NCBI RefSeq assembly: GCF_016802725.1 | Contig: NC_052667.1 | Location: 15,980,346-16,044,345, forward strand | Direction of reading: 5' to 3' | Length of the DNA stretch: 64,000 nucleotides | Source: Solenopsis invicta | Lineage: Eukaryota > Arthropoda > Insecta > Hymenoptera > Formicidae | In this document: piece by piece, positions 32,104-42,610 of the stretch | Position numbering within the stretch: position 1 is the stretch's first letter | How the letters are laid out: each line of letters begins with the position of its first letter | Program-made: the position numbers and the translations under genes | Notes under the pieces: model-generated | The model's input: only the letters and a program-made list of their open reading frames with translations | The model's database searches: none | Told to the model about the DNA's origin: nothing

Positions 32104-32857
32104 CAGGGATGGGAAGTAACTCGTTACTTGTAACGAAGTTACAGTTAGAGTTATCTTTTTTTGGTAACTGTAACTTAACTTCGTTACCTTTTTCAACTGT
32201 AACTATAAACTTAACTTAGTTACATTGGGTGTTTTTCAGCTATGACACAAGTCGACACTGTGTAACACAGTGTCCATTAGTGTAAGAAAGAAAATTTTAG
32301 TTGTCTGATTGACCAATTTCTTACGATTACGTCTATTATAAACCAACCTTTATCCTCAAAAAATTTAGAACATAATTTACATAGTTTTTATCTGTACATA
32401 TAAGTAATTAATATTTAATATATGTAAACATGTCACATGCATCTTATGCGTCGTCAATAAAGACTATAATAAAAACTTGAGCCTTTAGCCTTAAGAAATT
32501 GGCCAAACACAATCGATTATTCTTCTATAAATCAATTATTATTGGTCAATTTCTTAAGGTTAAAGGCTTAAGTCTCTACTGTAAACAACGCTTTACACAA
32601 TTAAAGATAGAAAAGACTTTACGTGGATGCCCTTCAGTAAAAGTCTCGTATTTAAATTATCAATGTTTTATAATATTACAAAAAAAAAAAACAGAAAAGT
32701 AACTGAAAAGTAACTTTAAGTTACTTTTTTAATAACTGTAACTGTAACAAGTTATTTTTTAAAGTCAGTAACTTGTAACGGTAACTAGTTATTTTTTTGG
32801 AAGACAGAAACTGTAACTGTAACTAGTTATTTTTACAAAGTAACTTTCCCAAGCCTG
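32104..32857. mobile_element. hAT-type MITE with perfect 8-bp target duplication
   Basis: It begins CAGGGATGGGAAGTAACT and ends AAAGTTACTTTCC-type sequence, CAAAGTAACTTTCCCAAGCCTG in complement style, flanked on both sides by TAAAAGAG (32096-32103 and 32858-32865). An 8-bp duplication and CAG..TGGGAA ends are diagnostic for hAT. Both ends carry dense subterminal repeats of GTAAC / GTTAC, likely transposase binding sites. The 67-codon frame inside (32499-32702) has no recognisable domain. Confidence 0.88.
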
Positions 32858-32899
32858 TAAAAGAGTTATACAATTACCAAAAAAGGCTTTACAGAAGGA

Positions 32900-33380
32900 C
32901 GTATTTCACCATGAGTGCCGCGTACGCATCACATTACAAGCCGTATTTTTGAGTTTATATCCAAAAGGATCAAAAATGTCATATGAATCAGCTGCAAAAT
33001 ACATGAAAAAGTCAAAGACATTTGTAAGTGCGTGAAACGCTTTCGGCATAAAAAAACATCGAAAAACATAACCTGCCAGATTGTGATTCTCAAGTAACGA
33101 CAAAAAAGGAGGACAAAGTGATTTTATAGATGTTAAAGAAGAATTCTAGTCTATCATTGCGTAGAAGGCAAACAATTTTGTGTAAAAAAGATCTAAATGT
33201 GTCATGTGACACTATAAGAAGACGTTTACTGGCCCATAAAGTAAAATTTCGAAGCATTGAAGAAATTGCTAATGTCCAAAAAAACACGTCGAAAAAAGAC
33301 TCACTTGGGCGAAATTTGGATCACGATGGGGCCAGATAATTTTTATGGACGAAACTTCTGTTTGAGCATATTCTTTGATC
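32900..33380 (+). pseudogene. Tc1-like transposase N-terminal half
   Basis: Plus-strand readings give KGSKMSYESAAKYMKKSKTF (helix-turn-helix), then KKNSSLSLRRRQTILCKKDL and DTIRRRLLAHKVKFRS (second HTH), and IIFMDETSV near 33340, which is the first catalytic Asp of the Tc1 DD34E domain. At least three frameshifts separate these pieces, and the rest of the catalytic domain is not recognisable. The trailing frame to 33559 was not identified. Confidence 0.75.
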
Positions 33381-34295
33381 CATCAAGCTCTAAGGGAAAA
33401 AGATTTGGACCATCAAGCAGTTATTTCGATAGATTTGATTTATTTGGAGGTTTGCCACAAGATTATATTATAAAATTAGTCAAAAATTGCCTTGGAGATG
33501 CCAGGCAATTATTAGTAATGGAGACAACTGGACAACTTATTAATAATAAAGCGTCCTAGTCTATATTATATAGTATATGTATTCTTTTTTTTAATTTATT
33601 ATCTCAAATAGTTTTCACATTTTGCCGTATACGCTCTTGTCAAACAGACTGTATATTATATAATATTAGTATTTGTGAATGCACACTTATACTCTCGCGG
33701 ATTCTCATTAGCCTAATTTTCAATTTTTTATTGTTAAAATCTGACATTACCACGTAAAAGTGCAGATTTTTTTCTTTTGGAAACTAACTTTATTTTATTA
33801 ACTCCGCTTTTAACCCCCAAAAAATAGATAAAAATAAACAGACAATGACAAACCCCAAAAACTTTTGTTCTTCCAACTACTCATCCAGCTGGATTGAAAA
33901 CCCAAGATTTATTTGCACAAACAATTATATCTTTAAAACCTTTAACCTCGGTAAGTTTGATCAAAATCTGAAACATTTTTCAAAATAAATGGCTCATTTT
34001 GTCATGGAATGCCCCTTATACATTTGTGATAATACGTTCAAATTTAAAAACAATGATAAAGTACATATAATTTGTCAGGTATTGTGTATGAACATATTAA
34101 CGCCATAAAAACCGAAGAGCTACTAAAGGAATAATTTCATAAACATTTGTTAGAATTCGTTATCTAATAAAAGAGATAATAGAAGTCATCTAATAAAAGA
34201 GATAATAGAAGCCATTATGTCCACAATAGCCATGATACCTTTTTTTCTCTAATTACAAATAAATTATTTTCAAATATTTCTGACGTTCACAAATA
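33381..34295. other. Non-coding AT-rich stretch
   Basis: No gene recognised. The end of the frame at 33257-33559 is not similar to a known transposase part. 34155-34215 contains a short direct duplication of CTAATAAAAGAGATAATAGAAG. Confidence 0.4.
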
Positions 34296-34475
34296 TGTAC
34301 CCAAGCAGAACAATAAGTCAAAATAACATTAAAATGATTCACAATTATGTCAAAATGATATCAAAGTGAATCGTAATTGATCGAAAAGTCGTCGCAAATT
34401 GATCGTAATGATCATTTTGCAGTCACTTTGACATCATTTTGTTGTCGTGATGACTCCCTGTTCTGCTTGGGTACA
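34296..34475. mobile_element. Short MITE with perfect 16-bp terminal inverted repeats
   Basis: TGTACCCAAGCAGAAC at the left and its exact complement at the right bound a 180-bp segment. The ends can be read as CCCAAGCAGAACA flanked by TA. The interior has direct TCAAAATGA variants and TGATCG repeats and is non-coding. Confidence 0.75.
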
Positions 34476-35601
34476 CATTATACATATAATTACTTTTAAT
34501 TGAATTATAATGATGATAAAACTAAAAATTTTTTATTATATAGATACAAATAAAATTTGATAAATATTTTATAAGAAATTAAAATTGCTAATTAAAGAAT
34601 CAAATAATAGTGATCATCTGCCTCTTTTAATTTGTTTGCCTACGATGTTGTTTCTTTATAAAATTACTCTTACGCAGTCATTATCATGCGACAACAAGGT
34701 CAAAGATCATAAATGAAAGAAGATAACTGGCTATATTATCATCATTAATTTTATATAATCTTGAATTTCTGCATGACATATATTATATTACAATATCATT
34801 TGTATAATAATTACTTAAGTCTATCCATGCGATTTTGTCTCAGAGGTAATTATAAAAATAATTCAAAGTTTTGAAAAATATTATTAATATACGGACTTAT
34901 AAAAATATCATATCTCTTTAAATTACATTCAATTCTCTAATTTAATTCTGCATAGTTTAAAATTATTATTGTTATATTAAATAAAAAAAGAAAAAAAAAG
35001 TTTTTTTTATATTACAGTATCTATAAATATAATTTTAAAACTCATGGGTTTATTCAGAAATAATCATTGGATGTAAAAACAATTATAAAATTTTTAGTCA
35101 ATTATATTATTTTTATTCAATAATATTATTTTTTTTATTTTCTTCGGGATGGGAAGATTTAAAAAATGCAAGTTAGCATCTTATTAAATTAATTTATTAT
35201 TAAATTAATTTTCAATTTATTTGTGTTTTAATTTCAAGGGCTACAATATGTTTAAAATCAAACGTAATGGCGTGCAATTCAAAATAAATAGCTACATATA
35301 GTGTTATTTCAGCACGAAAATCTTGCTGTAATTATCTTGGCCTAACTTAGTTAATTTGTTTTATATTATTTTTATTTAATTAATCATGCATCATCATATA
35401 CATACGTAGTTGGAATTTAATCATACTACCCTGAAAATCAGTAGAAAATTAATTGCAGTTACGTACTTTGAAAAAATACAGTCACAAATAAAGCTTTCTG
35501 TACACGCATTTTAACTTTGTCTGTCATTTAAAACGTAAAAATTAAAGATTAAAACTGTTGCAATAACGTAATGATATTAAATATAATTAATTTATTATGC
35601 A
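34476..35601. other. Non-coding AT-rich stretch
   Basis: No gene, repeat or RNA recognised. Confidence 0.5.
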
Positions 35602-35659
35602 CCCACACAAGCACACACGCATACACGCACGCACACACACACACACACGCATACACGCA

Positions 35660-35704
<45 letters not shown>

Positions 35705-35762
35705 GCACGCACGCACGCACGCACGCACACGCACACGCACACGCACGCACGCACGCACACAC
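35602..35762 (+). repeat. (CA)n / (CACG)n compound microsatellite
   Basis: About 160 bp of CA and ACGC units. The ORFs across it give His/Thr, Arg or Cys/Val repeats and are artefacts. Confidence 0.95.
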
Positions 35763-36562
35763 CCAGCTTAAAAATTTTCATTTCTATTTTTCGTGATTTT
35801 ATAAACGTTCCTTCTCTTGTAAATATTTTTAAGTTAAATTGCAATTATTGATTTAATTAATAAACATAAAAATTTCGCAAACAATGATTCTGATGACGAC
35901 TAATAATTAATAACTTTGTTTGTAATTATTATTAAAAACTTTGCATTACTCTAATATTTGCATTACTCAAAAAAAATTAAAATATACTTAAATTTTATAT
36001 TTCAAGTTTATTGTCGAAAATTTTTATTATAATTTATTTTTATTTTAATTTCTTTAAAATATTTTTTTATATATTTTACATAATTTATATATTTTATACA
36101 TTTTATATATTCTGTATAAATGTTTATTATTATGTCATTTACATTCATATTAAAATTTTTAATTGTATAAATCTTTTAATTTTATTGATTAAACAGAAAA
36201 ATTATTATTAATTGTATACAGTATATTTTATAAAAATAAAATTTTGTTTAGAAAAATCGCCAATACCGACTTTTCTTACAACAACTTTCTGAAAAAGTTG
36301 CGCTTTATTAATTTTGATAAACATTGCGTTTTATTAATTTTGATAAAAACATGATCTGCTTAAATAATTAAAGAAATAAAAGTATGTAATTCATATACTT
36401 GAGACCTTTTGTAATATAAAATCTGCTGAAAACAGATTCTTTATATATAAAAGTGAGAATAAAATTATAAAACAGTTTTAGCAAGATATAAACATATAAA
36501 ATGAGTTAATAATATTAATCAATAATATATTTAACATTGTTTAAATTGTACAATTCGGAAAA
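35763..36562. other. Non-coding AT-rich stretch
   Basis: No gene. 36035-36115 is a T/A run with repeated TTTTATATATT. 36297-36350 has TTTATTAATTTTGATAAA twice in tandem. Confidence 0.5.
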
Positions 36563-36660
36563 ATTAGTTGGTTAAGCAAATTGTTCAAATGCGATTGGTT
36601 AATTTTCTCTCTATCCGAGATCTCGAACCGATATCTAGCATTGCGGATACAAAGCTTAAG
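36563..36660 (-). repeat. Partial copy of the TTAAGCTTTGTGTACAC foldback MITE
   Basis: It shares AAATGCGATTGGTTAATT, CCGAGATCTCGAACCG and CTAGCATTG..ACAAAGCTTAA (in complement) with the complete foldback at 47720-47876. Only one arm and the loop are clear. Confidence 0.6.
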
Positions 36661-36815
36661 ATAAACACTAAAGAGGTTACTGAAAATCAAAAATAGTAAG
36701 AATCTCTAAACTTTCTATAGATGTTTAAAAAATTATCTACTGAAAAACTAGTAATATCTAAGAACTAAAGTCGTATCACAATATTATCTGAAAGAATATA
36801 TAATCTAACAAGAAG

Positions 36816-37257
36816 AGCTCGCGAGATGTAAGTCACCAATTTTAATAAAATGTTATGGATATGTAGTATTCACTTACATCTTTACTGTAGTAAAGCAATT
36901 TGTTGCGAATATTGGACATTCCCGAGAAAATGATTAAATATTTCTAGCACCTACAGTACCGTTACAGAAGAATGATTGTCAAGTCAACAGCGTAGCGTTC
37001 GGTGTAAGGAAAATCGTCATTATTACAACAGTCTCCGAGTAAAGCAGTTTTGTTATTGTTTATTTTTATTTAGAAAAAACTTATTTTAAAAAAAACTAAA
37101 AACTGTAACGATACTATAGGTGCTGGAAATATTTAATCGTTATTTTCTCGAAAATGCCTAATATCCGCAACAAACTGCTTTACTACAGTAAAGATGTGAG
37201 TGAATACTACACACCCATAAAATTTTATTAAAATCGGTGACCCACATCTTGCGGGCT
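36816..37257. mobile_element. 440-bp foldback element with ~150-bp arms
   Basis: The left arm (36816-36968) and right arm (37105-37257) are inverted copies. Shared landmarks are GATGTRRGTCACC, ATTTTAATAAAAT, GTAGTATTCACT, CATCTTTACTGTAGTAAAGCA, TTGTTGCG and GCACCTAYAGTAYCGTTACAG. The spacer is about 135 bp. A single arm with part of the spacer recurs at 10172-10372. Non-coding. Confidence 0.75.
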
Positions 37258-38369
37258 CCCCTTATAAGAAGTATATTATTTAATACAAAGTATAAATAGA
37301 CTAAATACTAATCAATACTAATATCAAATACTGATATCAAAGCGTTCAAGCAATTCAACGAATAAGTAAACATCAATAAACAAACGAGTCCAAAACATAC
37401 ACGTTGAAAAAATTACGATTTTATAGTGTTAAATTGAGTTTAAATGCATAGATATTATTTATTTATTTCTAACTTATAGTTTGTTTGTTTATTGACCTTT
37501 ACTTATTTGTTAATTTGTTTATTATTTAATAATATTCGATTCTGTAACTATTACTATTAATTTTCGATAATTATTCTACCTCATAAGTCCAGACATATGA
37601 GATTCAGAATAGTTAAAGTAAAATCTCCTATTGTGGGACAGGTTCCTAATATGAGGTAACCGGGTTTTTGCTACATTAATAAACGCATGTGGTTGATATC
37701 ATCATAAACTTATTACTCTTGGAATGACATGTATTTGGTAAAAAATTCATTATTAGATCATGCGTGCAGTTGTTGAAAAAAAAAATTTTTTTAATTGGAT
37801 ATTGTCAAGATTTATTGAGATGAATCTTTAAACCTTGTTTATTATACAATAAACAAATATTTGATAATAAATTCTGCATGCAGTGATAGAGTACAGTCAT
37901 ATTAATAAAAAAAAACACGGGATGTAATGATTTGCTTAATTATAAATATTAGATTTGGTGATCGTGAAACCGTAAATCGTGGAACTTATGATGAGACACT
38001 CAAAAATCCCCATTTATTATTGCATATTCTGACTTTCCAAAATGCTATAATACAATTTTTCATTGATGACTTTCGAATTATGAGGCTTGAAAGTTGGCTT
38101 TCAACAGTAGCACTAACATTTTAAAATATCTCGAAGAGAATAAATTTTGAAGAAAAATGTTACATGCAAAAGTTTTTGAAAGCTATCAAAAGAGCCATTT
38201 GATTGATCAATTAGATTTTGAGTCTGGAGCTTAATTTGAACTTAGTAAGATTCAAGTCGATAAGACCCATCTTATACAAAAAAAAACTTGTTTCATATTA
38301 AAAACCTTTTTTTGAATTAGAAAAATCAGCAAGTAAAAAAATTTCATATACAACAAAGTATAACTACTA
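37258..38369. other. Non-coding AT-rich stretch
   Basis: No gene. The 65-codon frame at 37927-38124 has no recognisable features. TTGAAAGTTGGCTTTCAA at about 38088-38105 is a short palindrome. Confidence 0.45.
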
Positions 38370-38463
38370 CTGTGTCCAAAAAGTAAGATCAGTTTTTATT
38401 TATTTCAAAAAGTATTTATTTATTCTTTCATATCTATTTCGTCGCCTTCAAAGTAATCCCCCA
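38370..38463 (-). repeat. mariner terminal fragment
   Basis: CTGTGTCCAAAAAGTAAGATCAG to CTTCAAAGTAATCC matches the left end and gene tail of the mariner at 53481-54379. The fragment is cut by the hairpin that follows. Confidence 0.75.
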
Positions 38464-38530
38464 AGCTGACATTATTTGATGTCATTTTTACCTTAAAATG
38501 ATAAATAACGTCAGCTTGCTATCTGGGTGT
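38463..38530. repeat. ~55-bp hairpin with CCCAGATAGCAAGC end
   Basis: AAGCTGACATTATTT..TCATTTT pairs with AAAATGATAAATAACGTCAGCTT across a 4-5-nt loop, followed by GCTATCTGGGT. It appears to be a tiny inverted-repeat element inserted in the mariner fragment. Its end, read inward (ACCCAGATAGCA), resembles the CCCAR-type ends at 12292 and 34299. Confidence 0.6.
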
Positions 38531-40361
38531 GGTCAAATTAAGGTAGTCACAAATTAAAATAATTTAAATTAATGATATAACAATACTGATTTTATACATC
38601 TTATTTTACGAAATAAAAGTTACACACTTACTGACACTTAAAACGTTATGAAATGTTATTGTTGTTTTATTCAGTGATTAAGGCATCAATTTTAACATTA
38701 TTATTTTAAAATTGTTTTAGGAAAGACTCTGACGAAATAAATCAAAATAAGAATTCGTACCGATAGAGCCAACACAGGTGTGTGAGTAATGTAATTAGCT
38801 AACAAGCGTTACATAGCGAATTACAAACGTTTCAATCTTAGTTTTTAATTATCTTCATTGCGCCCGTACAATCTTCTCTTCCATATAAATTAAAAAATCA
38901 ACGCAGCAGGCCATGTGTGTTATCCTGGTCCGCATTATTGTACGACGAATTTATATTTTTTATTCACATGGTCAAACTAAACTGACGTTAATTTAAAAAA
39001 TAGATAATCGTAATTGCGATATGGATGAAAGGATCGATTACAGAAGACCGGAGAACTATTACTTTAATTATAAAAAATAAAGATGATAATGCAATTGTAA
39101 CTTTTTATAATATTTTTAATATTTTCTAGTTACAACTCCCCTACCTTTCTCTGTAATAAGTTTTTAATAACATAATTTATTAAAATATTAAAATTTTTAT
39201 TTACAAAAATACAATTTACGCTTACAAATGCAATCTATAATAATAAGAAGAATTAAAACATTAGTTTTAATTCTAAAATGATTTGAAAAATGTGGCATAA
39301 TAGTCATAAAAAAAGTAAATATCTAAACCTTTATATTGACATCTCAAGCATACGATTAGCGTATTAGCGTTAGCATATTAGAGTATTGTTCCGTAATCTT
39401 AGGTTCAAATACCGCTGATGCGTTTTACAAATATTTATAAGACAATATATAATTATAATTAATAAAATAGAATATATACGAAACAATAAATACAAATTAA
39501 TATATAAGCAATTATATAAGCATAAAATTAAACTATAAGCAAAAATTCAATAATCATTAGGGTATTAGAGTACGTACTTAAGCCTTATCTTGATGTAGAA
39601 AAAGTTAATAGTTATTTTAATAAAAATTTGTTTATTTTAAGAGTTCAATGAATGATAATTAATATCTCAATTTTACCAATAACAAAATAAATTATTTTCT
39701 AGAATCAAACAAAAAATCACAAACAACGTTTTCGAACTTTTATATCTAGCTGTATAAGAGTACGCAAAGACTTTAATTAACGTTTAAGCATTTCCAAACT
39801 TTTTTAGATAGATTTTTTGGTTTTCTTTAAATTTTAATTTGTCAACTTGAATAAAATATTTTTTCTTAGAAAGATTTTGCTTGCAAGCTTTATGCTATTT
39901 ATAATATATGAAGAGCTGCTAAATATTTAAGATTTTCTCTTTTTTCTTCTCTTTTCTTTATTTAACAGAATGTCAAATAAAAATAAACTTTATTTAAAAA
40001 ATCGAAACATTAGTCTTGTAAAAATACATATACTCTTACACGTTATTATGTTGCGAACTCTTATACGACACTCACTCTACGGACAGAATTGTTTATGGTT
40101 ACTGCTTATTAGCAAGTAGCAAAAAATCTTCTTAATCTTCAAACGAGATTGTGTCGAAATAACAGAAACAGTATTTCTCATAAGTATATTACGTTGTTTT
40201 TAATAGAAATAATACTTTAAAAATAATAAAAATAAATATAAGAACAGTCAAAATAAGTCAAACTTATGTAACTCCTCCAATTAAATACACTTTTCAATAA
40301 TTTTTTGGCAAACTTTTACATACTTAACACAGATCAAAACAAGATTGAGATTAGATGTCAC
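38531..40361. other. Non-coding AT-rich stretch
   Basis: No gene recognised in 1.8 kb. Slightly less AT-rich sequence at 38860-38950 has no clear coding potential. Confidence 0.45.
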
Positions 40362-40860
40362 TAAATTATCCAAAATTGGTCGAAAAGACAATTAGTCGAA
40401 AGGAAATTGATCGAAAGGACAATTGATCGAAAGAAAAATTGGTCGAAAATACAATCTGTCGAAATTGATAATTATCTAGAACTAATTATCATAATTTAGC
40501 CATAATTTCAAATCTAATATCGCAACGTCAATTGGTATCCTTGGGCAAATTACAACTAAAACAGGGATGGGTTAGATTAGAAAAAATACAGATAGGGGTG
40601 TAGGGGGGAGGAACAAAGCTCCCCGCTCACGCGTTCTCAGTACCACATGGATTTCTCAATTTATGTTTTTCAGATTGTATTTTCGACTAATTGTTTTTTC
40701 GATCAATTGTGCTTTCGACCAATTGTCCCTTCGACCAATTGTCCTTGCGACCAATTGTCCTTTCGACCAATTGTCTTTTCGATCAATTTTCTTTCGACGA
40801 ATTGTCTTTCAAGCAAATGTTTTCGATCAATTATTTTTGACCAATTGTCACCAAACCCTT
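40362..40860. mobile_element. Foldback element with arms of 16-bp tandem repeats
   Basis: The left arm (40362-40467) has about six units of AATTGGTCGAAAGGAC and variants. The right arm (40668-40860) has about eleven units of the complement (TTTCGACCAATTGTCC). The unit holds the palindrome CAATTG. The 200-bp centre is unique. Tandem-repeat arms in inverted orientation recall FB-type elements. ORFs at 40647-40895 and 40663-40866 are readings of the repeat. Confidence 0.8.
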
Positions 40861-42083
40861 ACATAATACAAGTGTTATATACAGAAGTGATCTAAAACCA
40901 ACAAAGACCAAGTATAATCCTTATAATCCTTCTAGTAAAAACCACGTAGAATTAACGCACAACATTATGGCATCTATTAAATTATTAATATAAAAGAATA
41001 TTTATGTTATTACGTTACATGTTGCGTTTTGCGGAACAGCATAAAATATTTGTATAAATTGGAAAAAATGCTTTACCTAGAAGGGAAAAAGATTTCTAAG
41101 AATCCTCATATTAACTTGAATTTTGTATAGATGACTTATGTAAAAGAAAAAAAAAATATAGCATTATTGTTTACTATATTGATTTTGAGGCTGATTTTAT
41201 TACATGCTAATATTTTTACTTATCTTGAAAAACTTAGTTATCGCAAAATTCGAAACAATATTATGACAGGAGACACTTTTTAATATTTATATTTCCAAAG
41301 TTTTATTTTTAGATTCTATTTAAGAAATATATCTACCTAAAAACAAAGTGATATGTTAATATTAGCAACCTTTCTCAACATATATACACTATTGTTCATA
41401 AAATTTACATGGGACATTATTTATGTATTTGATACTGGTTTTTATTTTCTTAAAATATGTCATTAAATACAAAAATCTAAGGAATATATTTTTCATATCT
41501 ACTCTACATTTAATGATTAAAATATCATTGAAAATGGTTAAAAATGCTTAAATTCTTTTTTCAACAATATTTTCAGAAAAAATCTATGTCATAAAAATGT
41601 AGAAATCTAATTCTTATCATAAAATTAAATAGCAATAATAGTTTTGCAAAAATAGATGGAAAGGATTTTTTTGGAAAAAATATAATAAAATTATTATCAT
41701 TGTTATTTGTTATTGTTATTTGTTATTGTTATCTGTATATTGTTATTTGATTTTGTTTGTAAAAACCAAATAAACTTTATCTAAAATATTTTTTTGCAAT
41801 AAATAATCTCGGAGGCATTGAAAAAAATATTTACTTTGTAATTTTGGAAATTAGGCTTATAAATGAATATTCTATTCCCCGCTTTCCATATTTTGATAAT
41901 TAATAATATATTGCGTGAAGTATTAAGGAGAAACAACCGAACACTTTACTATCCTTTGTCAATGATATATCCAACAATTAATAACATGTTTAATGATATC
42001 TCCAATTAATTAATAACGTATTTCACATCCACTAGAAAACAAAATTGGAAAACTTTATATTTTTAAACATTTCTATTACTTAC
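40861..42083. other. Non-coding stretch downstream of the signal-peptide exon
   Basis: AT-rich. 41695-41752 holds a (TTGTTAT)n microsatellite. If the exon at 42084-42156 is real, this is intron. No second exon could be recognised by eye. Confidence 0.4.
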
Positions 42084-42156
42084 CGCCATAGCACAAAAAC
42101 AGAATGATGCTGCATAGAATAATAATTACAAATCTCAGTCTAAAGATTTTCTTCAT
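42084..42156 (-). CDS. Putative first coding exon: signal peptide plus splice donor
   Basis: On the minus strand an ATG (42154-42156, context GGAAGATGA) opens MKKIFRLRFVIIILCSIILF followed by LCYG. It then meets G|GTAAGT, a consensus 5' splice site (donor at 42078-42083). The peptide has the n-region/h-region layout of a secretory signal (basic start, about 15 hydrophobic residues, small residues after). The exon is 73 nt, so the next exon would start in phase 1. It lies in the least transposon-populated part of the window. The gene product is unknown because no downstream exon was recognised. A chance hydrophobic frame in AT-rich DNA remains possible. Confidence 0.4.
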
Positions 42157-42409
42157 CTTCCTTTTGTTTCTTTTTCTTACAGCAACTGACAAGAAAATGT
42201 TCACTGAAAAGCTTCACTAATGTTTGACGAAATTCTGTAGTGTTTACACAAAAGATACAAAATTAATAAATAAAAATAGACAAGAAGATTAAACTACATG
42301 CAAAAGACAATTGAAAAATAAAAAGAAATGTGAAAACAAAAAGCGGGAAAGAGAAAAGAAAAAAATCACCAATTTAAAAAATGGAAAGGAATCATTTGAT
42401 TTAAAGAAC

Positions 42410-42610
42410 TAAGAAAGCACTGTTAATGTACAATGCTGGCGTGGCTTAAGCCCACTAACTGTAGCATCGAAGTTGTACACTGAGCAATGCTGAACAGACA
42501 AATGATTACTCCTGAGGAAGGGAGAGCAAAGCAAATATATTGAGGTAGTTGGCGGTGGGAGAAGATCATGGCGAATAGATACGAATAACTCCAAGATCAA
42601 TCCATCTTCT
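42410..42610 (-). promoter_or_regulatory. GC-richer block upstream of the signal-peptide exon, possible 5' UTR or promoter
   Basis: About 200 bp of balanced composition within AT-rich DNA, 250 bp upstream (minus) of the candidate start codon. It contains GCTCAGTGT, an arthropod initiator-like TCAGT. There is no TATA box at the right distance and no other support. The 63-codon minus frame 42409-42600 was not taken as coding. Confidence 0.2.

Noticed and set aside
35549..35851. ORFs on both strands with His/Thr or Cys/Val repeats
   Set aside because: They read through the CA/CACG microsatellite.
40362..40860. Regular short repeats that could suggest a CRISPR array
   Set aside because: Units are directly adjacent with no spacers, arms are inverted, and the genome is eukaryotic.
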